This document shows positions 12,445-24,811 of a stretch of 64,000 nt of DNA, in pieces (positions within the stretch are counted from its first letter, which is position 1; each line of letters starts with the position of its first letter). The notes under the pieces were generated by a model. The model made no database searches. It saw only the letters and a program-made list of their open reading frames with translations, and was not told the origin of the DNA. Location: assembly GCA_933228675.1 (NCBI GenBank), contig OW121743.1, positions 90,186,998 to 90,250,997 of the forward strand, written 5' to 3'. Source of the DNA: Stomorhina lunata. Taxonomy: Eukaryota; Arthropoda; Insecta; Diptera; Rhiniidae. A program made the position numbers and the translations under genes.

Positions 12445-12456
12445 AAAAAACAAGTA
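12445..12456 (+). repeat. Target-site duplication, left copy
   Basis: AAAAAACAAGTA, identical to 13491-13502 on the other side of the LINE. The right copy is the natural start of the mini-me element (AACAAGTAAGAAAG), so the left copy is best read as the duplicated target made when the LINE inserted. Confidence 0.7.
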
Positions 12457-13490
12457 GGTTAGGTTAGGTTAGGTTGGGCAGGCAGCCGATGTAGGTCAGC
12501 GTCACTTGGGTCCAAAAAGCGGTCCCTTTGTGTTACCTGTAAGGGATAGACTGGAAGAAAAGAACAAAGGCAATTACTCAAGGCTATCAGTGAGAGGCTG
12601 ATCAAGCCATCCTGAAGCCCTGATAAATGAGTCTATTTTACGAATGTCAATACTCGCTAGATCCGATAAATCATGCAGAAAAGGTGCCCCCAAATTGAGA
12701 GCCCTAGGGGTCGAGAGGGCGGGGCAGTGACAGAGAAGATGAGTCACTGTCTCCTCCTCTTCTATGTTGTGACAGCTGCGACAGTAGTCGTAAAATTGAA
12801 GATTAAGTATTCTGGCATGAAGCCCAAAAACGCAGTGCCCTGTTAGGGCCGATATAAGATTGCGAAGTCTATGACGGGGTAGAGTTACCAAGATATTTGA
12901 ACGTTTAGTGTTGTAGGTGGGCCATGTTGGCCTAGATATGGAGCAGTTCGTTACCGAAGACCACTCGTTCTGCGCTGACGCATAAAGTGATTGCCTAATT
13001 ATTGATTTGCAGGCGGATAGCGGTAAGCCCGTAAATTGGTCGATGCTATCCTGACTGAGGAGAGCACCGGATTTAGCAAGTTTGTCCGCGGTGGAGTTAC
13101 CAGGTATGTTGTTGTGCCCGGGTACCCATAAGAGTTCGATTTTGCAATGTCTCGTTAAGAGATGCTCGGCATTCGCTGGTAAGAACAGATGTCGTATGGA
13201 CATTTGATAGGGATTTTATTGCAGCCTGACTGTCGATACAAAAGCGAATATCCCTGTCGTATACTCTGTAGTATCTCAACCATTTGACTGCTTTGTGGAT
13301 AGCCGATATTTTGGATTGTAGGACACTGCATTGATCAGGGAGCCTAAAGCAGATTTCCTTCCCAAGCAATGGGATGAAGTTTAGCATGGTGAAGAGTGCC
13401 TTAGATGGAGTAGTTCTTAAAGCACCGGTAATCATTAGAGCGGCAGATCTCAAGATTTTCTTAAAATAGTGCATCTGGTTTGCCTTGGTG
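12457..13490 (-). mobile_element. 5'-truncated, decayed non-LTR retrotransposon (LINE)
   Basis: Minus-strand LINE fragment of about 1 kb, keeping the end of the RT region, an RNase H remnant, the C-terminal zinc-knuckle-like segment and the 3' UTR. Its 3' end on the minus strand is a (CCTAA)n run of about four units (12454-12478), where a simple tail is expected. It is flanked by a 12-bp direct repeat (12445-12456, 13491-13502), as expected of target-primed reverse transcription with 5' truncation. It sits inside the 5' edge of a mini-me. RNase H plus the Cys/His C-terminus points to the I/R1/LOA group of LINEs; the exact clade cannot be fixed by eye. Confidence 0.85.
12574..13474 (-). pseudogene. 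LINE ORF2 C-terminus: RT end, RNase H and Cys/His domain, frameshifted
   Basis: Two overlapping minus-strand frames form one broken protein. The upstream frame (13474-13097) starts within an RT thumb-like segment (ITGALRTTPSKAL, residues 15-27) and soon reaches an RNase H stretch with the catalytic Asp in CIDSQAAI (Asp81). About 90 residues normally found between these parts, including the first RNase H Asp, are absent, and the usual QAE glutamate position reads QSK. The downstream frame (13203-12574) continues with WVPGH (26-30) and GNSTAD (Asp40), then the LINE-typical segment with Cys141, Cys144, His155 and Cys158, ending at a stop. A frameshift lies at about 13125-13160. The internal deletion, frameshift and 5' truncation make it non-functional. 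Family assignment rests on these motifs; no database was consulted. Confidence 0.85.
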
Positions 13491-13493
13491 AAA

Positions 13494-14292
13494 AAACAAG
13501 TAAGAAAGCGGATAGTCGGTCAAGCCGACCATACGATACCCTTCACCACTAAGGTCAAAGGTGTTATTTTTCCTGTATAAAGACAAATATTTGCTAAATT
13601 TTGCCATCATGCAAACATTTTCTTAAAACTTATATACTCAACCTGTTTCCGTCATTTGGACTTATATAAGAGCTAGGGTCAAATGTGGACCGATTATCTC
13701 GAAATTTGGCAAATTGATTACAGTTGTTACAAAAATTATGTATGCAAAAAATAAACTCAAAATTTTCATTATCTTTAGATTTACGAGCGTTTTAGTGATT
13801 TTTTGTCTCATTTAGTGCGTTTTTGAAGAAGAGTTTGTATGGGAGCTATGGTCAAATGTGGACCGATTTCAACTAAATTTGATACAGTAATTTAAGTTTT
13901 CATAAGCAGTATCTGTTTTAAATTTCATGAAAAAATATTGATATTTGTGGCCAATATATCAATTCCGGGAAGTGGGACCTATGGGAGGTACCATTAATAA
14001 TGGACCGATTTTGACCAATTTCAATAGCCATGGTCCCATTGTCAAAATTATCTGTGCCAAATTTCATTAAATTATCTTTAAAATTGCGACCTGTAGTTTG
14101 ATTACAAGGTTTACATGGGGGTCCAGCCAGCCAGACGGACGGACGGACGGACATCGCTAAATCGACTCAGAAAGTGATTCTAAGCCTATTGGTATACTTA
14201 AAGGTGGGTCTAAGACAAATATTTCTATGCGTTACAAACATCAGCACAAACTTATAATACCCTTTCCACCTATGGTGGTAAAGGTTATAATA
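13494..14292 (+). mobile_element. mini-me/DINE-1-like element A, full length (about 0.8 kb)
   Basis: Begins AACAAGTAAGAAAG, followed by a short hairpin (GTCGGTCAAGCCGACC) and ATACCCTTCACCAC. It contains the repeated phrase GGTCAAATGTGGACCGATT twice, a CCAGCCAG(ACGG)n microsatellite at 14122-14152, and ends in the hairpin ATACCCTTTCCACC / GGTGGTAAAGG. The start and end ATACCC/GGGTAT motifs are complementary subterminal repeats. GTCY microsatellites and this architecture are features of the dipteran mini-me/DINE-1 group, usually viewed as non-autonomous Helitron relatives. It encodes no protein; the 78-codon minus frame recurs in other copies as a by-product. Confidence 0.75.
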
Positions 14293-14310
14293 AAGTTTAC
14301 TGTCACCCTA

Positions 14311-15524
14311 ACGTTCTAGTATATGCAGCAGCACATACGTTACTACATATGCAAATAATTACTTATACCCGGTAGTTTTAAGGGATCCAAAGATCATTTT
14401 CAACATAAATCGATGAACACCACACTTTTACCTACCACTTGTGATAGGAGTTATGGTTATTAAACAAGTAGATTGTTTTTGCAATGGGCATCACTGTTTT
14501 AAAAGACCTCAATTTTGGCGGACTACTTTCTTTGAAAGTGTCTACTTTTTGCCTCTAGTCAATTGTAACTATGATGTCCTTAAGTAGCTTGTAAATGTTG
14601 GGAAATAAATTCATGTTTTAACAATTTGACACATTTAAACAGCTTTAAGTTATTTATTATGGAGTCAATTGCTAATTTTATGTATACCTTAATCCTTGGT
14701 GTGCTCAAACTAAGTTTCATACAAATATATTGATATTTTCCTTGTTTTCATTTATAGAATCACAGTTCTTTTGTGTTTATCCTAGTAGCCTTCGTTACCA
14801 TTGCCCCAGAACAGTGGGGTACTATCTGTTCATGTTTTCCTTATTCGTTCAGTCATTGTTAGAGCGACAGCTTTAAATTGCTTTATTGTTCATGTTCTTC
14901 ATGGACGTAATTTAAAAATTGATTTTTTTTCCTTTTTTCTCATATTCAATGGAAAAAATAAAGAAAATTTTATTATCTTTTTCTGGCTCTTCTTATCTAC
15001 TTCTACTTTCTCTTTGTATTCTTTGACTTTGTTTTTTATGTTTTGCTTAATTTTACAAAATTTTGCAATTAACAACAAATAGTAGCAGCAACAATACTTT
15101 AAGGCAGACAACAACAATTTTCATTTGTACTATTTAAAAAAGAGAAATAATTTAAATGACAATCGTTATGATCAGGGCAAGTTTTTAAAGCTTTTTTCCT
15201 ATACTAATATTTTTTTATTATAGTATTTATACATTATCTTGGCTTTTTTTTAATAAAATTCTTTCAATTTATTAGGACAGAAATTTCCTAAAATCTGAAA
15301 AATTGAGAATTGTAAATTATTTTTTCGTGCCTAAAAAACTTGCCCTGCTTCTGATGTTTTCTTCATTGTTATGTCGTATTATTTACTGTCATTGTTGCTG
15401 CAGCCGCATTACGTTCTTAATTAGCTCTTAAGTAAAATGTTTTGCAAATTATGAAAATTAAGGGGTAAATCCATAGCAAATGAGGAAATAAGAAATTCAT
15501 TCAAATAACGTTTGATATAGAAAA
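14311..15524. other. Non-coding, unique-looking
   Basis: No element ends, tandem structure or conserved frame recognised. Frames at 14801 (plus) and 15117 (minus) overlap each other and show composition of AT-rich non-coding DNA. Confidence 0.55.
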
Positions 15525-18055
15525 TTTGCATCATAGAAAAATTTTCTATAGAAATTTTTTACGAAAAACTGTCTTAGAAAAAATTAATGAAAATTTGTCT
15601 ATAGCAAAATTTTTTATGAAAGATTTTTATAGAAAATTTATTATGAAAAATTTTCTATAAAAAAAAATTTTCTATAGAAAAACTTTTATTGAAAGTTTTC
15701 TATAGAAACAATTTTATGAAAAACTTTCTATAGACAAACTTTTACGAAAAATTTTCTATAGAAAAACTTTTATGAAATATTTTGTATAGAAAAATTTTTA
15801 TACAAAAATTTTTTATGAAAAATTTTCTATAGAAAACTTTTGTTGTAAAAATTTTCTATAAAAAAATTTTATAAAAAATTTTCTATAGAAAAATTTGTAT
15901 GAAAAATTTTCAATAGAAAAATTTTTTTTGAAAATTTTTAATAAAAAAATTTTTTATGAAAAATTTTCTGTAGAAAATTTTTTATGAAAAATTTTTTCTG
16001 TAGAAAATTTTTTATGAAAAATATTCTGTAGAAATATTTTTATGAAAAATTTTCTATAGAAAAATTTGTATGAAAAATTTTCTATAGAAAAATTTTTATG
16101 AAAAATTTTCTATAGAAAAATTTTTATGAAAAATTTTCTATAGAAAAATTTTTATGAAAAATTTTCTATAGAAAAATTTTTATGAAAAATTTTCTATAGA
16201 AAAATTTTTATGAAAAATTTTTATGAAAAATTTTCTATAGAAAAATTTTTATGAAAAATTTTCTATAGAAAAATTTTTATGAAAAAATTTCTATAGAAAA
16301 ATTTTTATGAAAAATTTTCTATATACAAACTTTTATGAAATATTTTCTATAGACAAACTCTTATGAAAAATTTTGTATAGAAAAATTTTTATAAAAAATT
16401 TTGTATAGAAAAATTTTTAGGAAAAATTTTGTATAGAAAAATTTTTATGAAAAATTTGCCATAGAAAAATTTTTACGAAAAATTTGCTATTGAAAAATTT
16501 TTATGAAAAATTTTCTATAGAAAAATGTTTCTGAAAAATTTTCTATTGAAAAATTTTTATGAAAAATTTTCTATAGAAAAATTTTTTATGAAAAATTTTC
16601 TATAGAAAACTTTTTATAAAAAATTTTCTATAGAAAAATTTTTAATGAAAAGTTTTTATAAAAAATTTCCTATAGAAAAATTTTTATGGAAAATTTTCTA
16701 TAAAAAAATTTTTATGGAAAATTTTCTATTGAAAAATTTTTATGAAAAATTTTCTATAGAAAAATTTTTATGAAAAATTTTCTATAGAAAAATGTTTATG
16801 AAAAATTTTCTATAGAAAAATGTTTATGAAAAATTTTCTATAGAAAAATGTTTATGAAAAATTTTCTATATAAAAATGTTTATGAAAAATTTTCTATACA
16901 AATATTTTCTATACAAAAAAGTTTATGAAAAATTTTCTGTGAAAAATTTTGTATAGAAAAATTTTTATGAAAATTTTTCTATAGAAAAATTTTTATGAAA
17001 AATTTTCTATAGAAAAATTTTTATGAAAAATTTTTTATAGAAAATTTTTTATGAAAAATTTTCCATAGAAAAATTTTTATGAAAAATTTTCTATAGAAAA
17101 ATTTTTATGAAAAATTTTCTATAGAAAAATTTATATGAAAAATTTTCTATAGAAAAATTTTTATGAAAAATTTTGTATAGAAAAATTTTTATGAAAAATT
17201 TTCTATAGAAAAATTTTTATGAAAAATTTTCTATAGAAAAATTTTAATGAAAAATTTTCTATAGAAAAATTTTTATGAAAAATTTTCTATAGAAAAATTT
17301 TTATGAAAAATTTTCTATAGAAAAATTTTTATGAAAAATTTGCTATAGAAAAATTTTTATGAAAAATTTTCTATAGAAAAATTTTTATGAAAAATTTTCT
17401 ATAGAAAAATTTTTATGAAAAATTTTCTATAGAAAAATTTTTATGAAAAATTTTCTATAGAAAAATTTTTATGCAAAATTTTCTATAGAAAAATTTTTAT
17501 GCAAAATTTTCTATAGAAAAATTTTTATGAAAAATTTTCTATAGAAAAATTTTTATGAAAAATTTTCTATAGAAAAATTTTTATGAAAAATTTTCTATAG
17601 AAAAATTTTTATGAAAAATTTTCTATAGAAAAATTTTTATGAAAAATTTTCTATAGAAAAATTTTTATGAAAAATTTTCTATAGAAAAATTTTTATGAAA
17701 AATTTTCTATAGAAAAATTTTTATGAAAAATTTTCTATAGAAAAATTTTTATGAAAAATTTGCTATAGAAAAATTTTTATGAAAAATTTTCTATAGAAAA
17801 ATTTTTATGAAAAATTTTCTATAGAAAAATTTTTATGAAAAAAAAAATTTTGTATGAAAAGTTTTTTATAGAAAAATTTTTGTACGAAAAATGTTCAAAA
17901 GAAAAAATGTTTATGAAAAATTGTTTATAAAAAATATTCTATAGAAAAATTGATTATGAAAAATTTTTTATAGAAAAATTGTTTATGAAAAATTTTCTGT
18001 AGAAAATTTTTTTAAATATTTTATCGAAGAATTTATTATAGAAAATTTTTTTATC
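15525..18055. repeat. Array D: 28-bp CTATAG-core minisatellite, about 90 units
   Basis: Regular 28-bp period (ATGAAAAA at 17415 and 17443): the palindrome TTTTCTATAGAAAA joined by the linker TTTATGAAA. Two stretches, about 16060-16240 and 17080-17840, are nearly perfectly homogeneous; the edges are diverged. All units share one orientation, the same as array E. No gene. Confidence 0.95.
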
Positions 18056-18829
18056 TAAAGTTTTAATCTTGTGGAACGACTTTGTTCCAAAATCAAAGAA
18101 TAAAACTCAAAGGTCTATTTTAACCCGGACTTACCCAATTACAAAAGCCAATCCAACAAAACAACAACAAAAAAAACCCCATAAATGTAGTTCAAGTCAA
18201 GTGTAAGTAAATACAATAACTCTAGAATAAGAAAACAGAAAATCACACAAATTGCCATAAATTCATATTTAGCAGACATTTTTAATGAGGACACAAAGAA
18301 AGTTCAGATTTTCTTTATGTATTTTTTGTGTTGTCATTCTGATTTTTGTAAAAACTTAAAAGGTTAAACAAAGTTATTTTTAAATTTACTCATTTAACTA
18401 CGAACATTCATGTTATTGAAATTTTGCTTTTCTTTAATTTGAACAATTGCTTCGAAAAACATGAAAAACACAAGAAAAGAATATGTAATGAAAAAAAAAA
18501 AAATAAAATGAAAACGTAACAATAATTTTAAGTCATCATTTTTTTTGGTGACATTGGGTCACAGAACAATGAAATTTTCGAATATAATGCAATTAAGAGC
18601 AAATTATTTTTCAGTCAAATGATTTTTTATTATAGAGGGTATAAGTGCTTGCCAAATTTAATTAGCGTAATCAGCAGACTTTACAATTTATACAGTGATA
18701 AAGTAAGGGCGCCAAAGATGATATTATTCAATCAAGAGATTTAATTTCATTTTAAAAATACGAAAATTTAATGTATATTTATGTGAGTCAAAATAATTTT
18801 CTTTAAAATCATTTTAAAGACTCTCCAGA
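18056..18829. other. Spacer between arrays D and E
   Basis: Unique-looking AT-rich sequence of about 770 bp with no recognised gene or transposon end. It separates two arrays of the same type and orientation, so it may be an insertion that split one array. Confidence 0.5.
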
Positions 18830-21660
18830 TATAAATTTTTTTTAGAAAATTTTCAGTCATAAAACAAAAATTTCTACAGAAAAATGTTTAACGAAAAAAT
18901 TTTATAAAAAGTTTTTTATGAACAATTTTCTATAGAAAAGTTTTTATGTTAAATTTTCTATAGAAACATTTTTTATGAAAAATTTTCTATAGAAACATTT
19001 TTTATGAAAAATTTTCTATAGAAACATTTTTTAAGAAAAATTTTTTATAGAAAATTTTTTTTTTATGAAAAATTTTCTATAGAAAATTTTTTTTTATGAA
19101 AAATTTTTTTAATTTTATATGAAAATTTTTCTATTATTATTTATAAAAAACTTTCTATAGCCAAATTTTTTATGAAAAATTTTCTACATATGAATCTTTT
19201 ATGAAAAATTTTCTATAGAAAAATTTTTGATCAAAAATTTTTTATAGAAAAATTCTTAATGAAAAATTTTCTGTAGAAAAATTTTTTATGAAACATTTTC
19301 TAGAAAAAAATTTTTAATGAAAAATTTTCCATAAAAAAATTTTGAATGAAAAATTTTCTATAAAAGAATTTTTTATAAAAAATATTCTATAGAAAATTTT
19401 TTTATAAAAAAATTTTCTATAGAAAAATTCTTAATGAAAAATTTTCTATAGAAAAAATTTTTATGAAGAATTTTCTATAGAAGAATTTTTTATAAAAAAT
19501 TTTGATAGAAAAATTTTCTATAGAAGAATTTTTTATGAAAAATTTTCTATAGAAAAATTTTTTATAAAAAAATTTTCTACAGAAAAATTTTTTATGAAAG
19601 ATTTTCTATGAAAGAATTTTTTATGAAAAATTTTTTATAGAAAAATTTTTTATGAAAAATTTTTATGAAAAAATTTCCACAGAAAAATTTTATATAAAAA
19701 AATTTTTATAAAAAAATTGTATATAGAAAAATTTTTATGCAAAATTTTTTATAGAAATATTTTATATGAAAAAATTTCTAGAGAAATAGTTATTATGAAA
19801 AAGTTTATACAGAAAAATATTTTATGAAAAAGTTTCTATAGAAAAATATTTTATAAAAAATTTTCTATAGAAAAATATTTTATAAAAAATTTTCTATAGA
19901 AAAATATTTTATAAAAAATTTCTTATAGAGAAATGTTTATACAAAATTTTCTATAGAAAAATTTTTTATGAAAAATTTTATATAGAAAAATTTTTTATTA
20001 AAAACTTTTTCCATAGAAAATATTTCATAAAAAATTTGTTAATAAAATGTTTTTCTATAGAATGTTTTTCTTGAAAAATTTTACTATAGAAAAGTTTTCA
20101 TTCTATAGAAAAAATATAATTTTAATAAAATGTTTGGCTATTTTTTAAAAAAAAATTTCTGTAGAAAAATTTTTTACAAAAAATTTTCTATAGAAAAATT
20201 AATTGCGAAAAAAAATTTCTATAGAAAAAAATTTGCCTTGAAAATTGTATACAAAATTTTTTACTAAAAATTTTCTTTAGCAAAATTTGTTATCAAAAAT
20301 TATCTATAGAAATTTTTTTATGAAAGACTCTTTGTAGAAAAATTTTCAATAGAAACATTTTTTATGAAAAGTTTTCTATAGAAAAACTTTTTATGAAAAA
20401 TTTTGTGTAAAAAATTTTTTTTAAAAAATTATTAAAAAAAGTTACTATATAAAAATTCATATGAAAATTGCAAAAGAAATTTTTTTTTAATTATTATACA
20501 AAATTTTTTATGAGAAATTTTGTATAGAAAAATTTTTTATCAAAAATTCTATTCTAATTTTATATTATGAAAAAATTTTCACAAAGGAAAAATTTTGTAT
20601 GGAAACTTTTCTTTAGAAAAATTCTTTATGAAAAAAATTTTCTATAGAAATTTTTTTTCTTAAAAATTTTCATTAGAAAAATTCTTTATAAAAAATTTTC
20701 TAAAGAAAAATTTTTTATGAAAAATTTTCTAAAGAAAAATTTTTTATGAAAAAATTTGTATAGAAAATTTTTTAATAAAAATTTTAATATAATATTTTAT
20801 TTAGAAAAATATAGAAAAATTCTTTATGAAAATTTTTCTATAGACAAAATTTTTATTAAAAATTGAATATACAATTTTTTATTAAAAATTTTCTTTAGAA
20901 AAATTTTCTATCAAATAATTTTTATATATTTGATAGAAAATTTTTTAATGAAAAACTTTTTATAGAAAAATTTCTATGAAAAAATTTCAATAGAAAAATT
21001 TCAATAGAAAAATTTTATACAAAAAATTTTCTATAAAATTTTTTTTTGTAAAAATTTTTTTTGAAAAATAGTCGATATAAAATTTTTTTATGAAAAATTT
21101 TCTCTAGAAAACTTTTTTAATACAAATTAAATATGAAAGTTTTTTTGTGAAAAATTTTGTACAAAAAATTTTCTATAAAAATTTTTTTAATAAAAATTTT
21201 TTTATGAAAAATAGTCGATATAAAATTTTTTTATGAAAAATTTTCTCTAGAAAACTTTTTTAATACAAATTAAATATGAAATTTTTTTATGAAAAATTTT
21301 TATTGAAAAACTTTTGATAGAAAAATTTTCTATAAAAAAATTTTTTTAAGAAAAAATTTTGTAAATTCTATACAAAATTTTTTTTTATGAAAAATTTTCG
21401 ATATAAAATTTGTTATGGAAAATTTTTTAAAGAAATATTTTTATGAAAAAATTTTCTTTTAAAAAAATTCTTTATGAAAAAATTTTCTATAGAAAAATTT
21501 TTATAAAAAATTTTCTATAGAAATTTTTTTTTTTTATTAAAAATTTTCTGTTGATTCTTTATGGAAAATTTTCTACAGAAAAATTTTTTATGAACAATTT
21601 TCTATGGAAATCCTTTTTTGTGACAAATTTTCCATAGAAAATTTTTTTCAGTTTGATTAA
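18830..21660. repeat. Array E: degenerate 28-30 bp CTATAG-core minisatellite
   Basis: Same linker (TTTATGAAAA) and orientation as array D, but heavily diverged with many A/T run-length changes. A stretch starting ATAGTCGATATAAAATTT at 21068 is repeated at 21211 (offset 143 bp), showing secondary duplication of several units together. It ends at about 21650. Confidence 0.9.
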
Positions 21661-23319
21661 AAACAGAATTAAGAACAGAATGAATTCGGTGTATTTCGAA
21701 GACTTTAGCGAGATACCAGTTCAGGCTGATTCTTGGTCTTCTTGTTAAAAATGACGAAATTTTTTATATAAAATTAAATTTTATTTTTTTTACTATCCTA
21801 TTACCAAAATCAACAAAACTTAAATTTTAATTAAAATGTATTTCGATGATGTAATTAAATAAATACATTAATAATATAATCAACACAAACTCTGCGTCAA
21901 TCTCAATTATTTGGAAAACATTATCATCAATTCAATATGATATCGGTATTTAAAGCAGCTGTTGGCCGCAGAGGTTATAATATTCTGGTATTTCATTTAA
22001 TTTTTAATTTAAAATTTGCTCTTATTTTTGTAGTTATCCTCTTAATTGTAAAATTTTAAAGTGTGCTTAGGCATAGATATGTTTGCATTGGCGTTAGTGA
22101 TTTGTAAACAAATAAATAGAAATGCGTTAGTATGACCCTGTGGGAAAATGTTCAAGGCCTTAGCTTGGGGTGCTTTTAAATAGCACATTTTTCTTTCAAA
22201 AAAAAAAAATATTCCTATTATGAATCATCCTTTGAATGCATAGACTTTTTCTTTCGAGGCTTGTTTTATTTTTTTTATTATCCGCATACTGTTAAATGTA
22301 TGCTTCTAAAAGAAGACATGTAGAAGCCAACTAGGAATGTGTCAATTTATTTAATTTTGAAAATTTGAACATATTTTATTTTAATATAACTTACTTGTAA
22401 TAATAGGCATTGTAAGATTTACTTTCATACAAACTCGTTCCTTATCAATGTTTTTAAACATTCTACTTCTATCAGTACTTCAGAAGCGCTGACCCAGAAG
22501 GTTTATATTATGCTATACTCTATTGAAGTCCTTAAATTTTACACAAAATAACATAATGCCAGTATTGTCATACATATTTGGTATTTCGTATGAAGTAGTT
22601 TTAGAAAAATAAATCCCAGTATTTGCAAATTTTAACAACAAAACATAACAGTCCTCAAAATTTTATGCATTTCCCTTTGGGTATCAAAACATTAGTCTAT
22701 GTATTTATTTATTATATGTATGTAGTGCGTATATTTGTTTAAGTTATACAAGTGATAACATTTATATTTACAAACTATATAATAATAACAAATTGTTAGT
22801 AGATAGTTCTGCATAAACATTAACTTTGTTGTAATAGTAATAATTGCAACTATTGTATAATAATACAACAAAATGTTGTTTATTTTAACTAGAAATTGCA
22901 TTAGGACATATTAGCATTTGCATAACATCCGAAACTGGGGCCATGTTTTGCGGTATTCTTGAGGATTGCATAATTGAGACATATTTCGTCAACAACTGCA
23001 GAAATAATTTCAAAAGTTTTGCTATTAGAATTTAGTAAATTAAGCAAATTTCTTCTTAAGTATTAGCATCAAATGTTATTTTTAGGCTTCCAATCGGCTC
23101 AATAGTCTTTGAAGGTTGACCCATTGAAAACCAGTCGAATAGTTTACAAGATATGAGAGTTATATGCCTACAAAATAAAGATTTAATAGATAATATACAC
23201 ATACAAATAGTCTTTCATTAAGCGATTTCTATCTTATTCTAAGGTCGTTCTCTAATTAAAATTAAATGATGAAAATCCACACAAAATGTCACATTTTTGG
23301 GATACGCTAAAAGTTCTCT
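21661..23319. other. Non-coding, unique-looking
   Basis: AT-rich, with no transposon termini or credible frame. The 69-codon minus frame at 22901 is Tyr/Ile/Asn-rich, typical of translated AT repeats. Confidence 0.5.
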
Positions 23320-23639
23320 GGGGCCAAATTACGACATTAGATATCGATCGAAAACTCAGACTTTAAAGTGAATATTGTGAAGTATACTTTAGGGATGTTC
23401 AATGTTACTTCGAGGCAAAAAGTCTTTTGAAATTTGGTATCCATTTTGATTCGTTTTTAAAAATATTTATTGTTTAATTAAAACTCTTTCACTACTGTTC
23501 ATCTTTTGGCAAATAACTTTAAAAAATTATGGTAAACTTTAAAAAATTATGGTAATTTTGGTTATCCTTAAAGTATGCTATACTAATGTTTGAAAACATC
23601 TAAGATTTCGATCGATATCGAATGCCGTAATTTGGCCCC
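23320..23639 (+). mobile_element. GGGGCC MITE, copy 1 (320 bp)
   Basis: Terminal inverted repeats start GGGGCCAAATTACG and end TAATTTGGCCCC, each followed inward by ATATCGATCGAAA-type sequence. Inner motifs GTATACTTTAGGGATG and CTTAAAGTATGCTATAC near the two ends are partly complementary, extending the imperfect TIRs to about 75 bp. Same orientation as the 41597 copy. No coding capacity; superfamily undetermined, no clear target duplication. Confidence 0.75.
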
Positions 23640-24031
23640 TAAGCTGATGAACCCCTAAAATCCAAAAATTAAGTTAATTATCTAGAAATGGGACTTATCG
23701 GTTAAACTTATGAAAAAAAATGAAATGATGAAAATGCACATAAATTTTGACATTTTCGGGATATGCTGAAAGCACTCTGAGCTCATGCCCTCTCGTATTC
23801 GATAATTTTGTATGTTTATCCAGAAATGGGACTTATCGCTGAAACTTATGAGCAAAAAACCAAATTCCGCATTCGATATCGTTAGAAATGTAAAATATTT
23901 AAAAACATTTATGTAGCATACTTTTAGGGTAATATAAATTATATCTGTGGCTTGGTGCTAAAAGGGCCAATGTCAGTTTCGGATGTTTTGAGTTAGTCAT
24001 TGCCAATGTCACAGAAAAAAACATAAAATGT

Positions 24032-24811
24032 AAACACAAGTATGAAAGTACTATAGTCGGTCAAGCCCGACCACACGATACCCTTCACCGCTAAGTTATT
24101 TTTCATTTTTCCTGTATAAAGACAAATATTTGCTAAATTTTGCCATCATACAAACATTTTCACAAAACTTATATATTTAAGCTGCTTCCGACATTTGGAC
24201 TTATATGAGAGCTAGGGTCAAATGTCGGCCGATTATCTCGAAATTTGGCAAATTGATTACAGTTGTTACAAAAATTCTGTACGCAAAAAATAAACTTAAA
24301 ACTCCCATTATCTTCAGATTTACGAGCGTTTTAGTGATTGTTGTCTCATTTAGTGCGTTTTTAAGAAAAAGTTTGTATGGGAGCAATGGTCAAATGTGGA
24401 CCGATTTTAACGAAATTTGGTACAGTGATTTCAGTTTACATAAGCAGTATTTATTTAAAATTTCATGAAAAAATATTGATATTTGTGGCCAATATATCAA
24501 TTTCGGGAAGTGGAACCTATGGGAGGTACCATAAACCGATTTTGACGAATTTCAATGGCCATGGTCCCATTATCAAGAAAATGATCTGTGCCAAATTTCA
24601 TCAAACTATCTTCAGAATTGCGACCTGTAGTTCGATTACAAGGTTTACATGGAGGCCCAGCCAGCCAGCCGTCCACCCAGCCAGCCCTCCAGCCAGCCAG
24701 CCAGCCAGACGGACGGACGGACAGACGGACATCGGTTTAAGACAAATATTTCCATGCGTTACATACATCAGCACAAACTTATAATACCCTTTCCAGCTAT
24801 GGTGGTATAAT
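24032..24811 (+). mobile_element. mini-me/DINE-1-like element B
   Basis: Nearly full-length copy with a slightly altered start (AACACAAGTATGAAAG), the hairpin GTCGGTCAAGCCCGACC, ATACCCTTCACC, two GGTCAAATGT phrases, an expanded CCAG/GACG microsatellite (24657-24732) and the end ATACCCTTTCCAGC / GGTGGTATAA. It lacks the ATCGCTAAATCGACTC block found in copies A, G and H after the microsatellite. Frames at 24205 and 24377 are by-products. Confidence 0.75.
24657..24732 (+). repeat. (CCAG)n/(GACG)n microsatellite within mini-me B
   Basis: Two tetramer types in series, CCAG-rich then GACGGACG-rich, clearly longer than in copies A, G and H. Such GTCY tracts are a known trait of mini-me elements. 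Confidence 0.85.

Larger units (their letters stand above)
12211..14310. mobile_element. Possible MITE split by later insertions
   Basis: Ten-base inverted termini TAGGGTGACA (12211-12220) and TGTCACCCTA (14301-14310). Between them lie the LINE (12457-13490) and the mini-me (13494-14292); removing both leaves about 260 bp, a normal MITE size. The match beyond ten bases is weak and no target duplication is clear, so this could be coincidence. Confidence 0.25.

Noticed and set aside
24205..24784. Overlapping 87- and 135-codon plus frames
   Set aside because: They lie wholly in mini-me element B; similar broken frames recur in A, G and H without reading-frame conservation.
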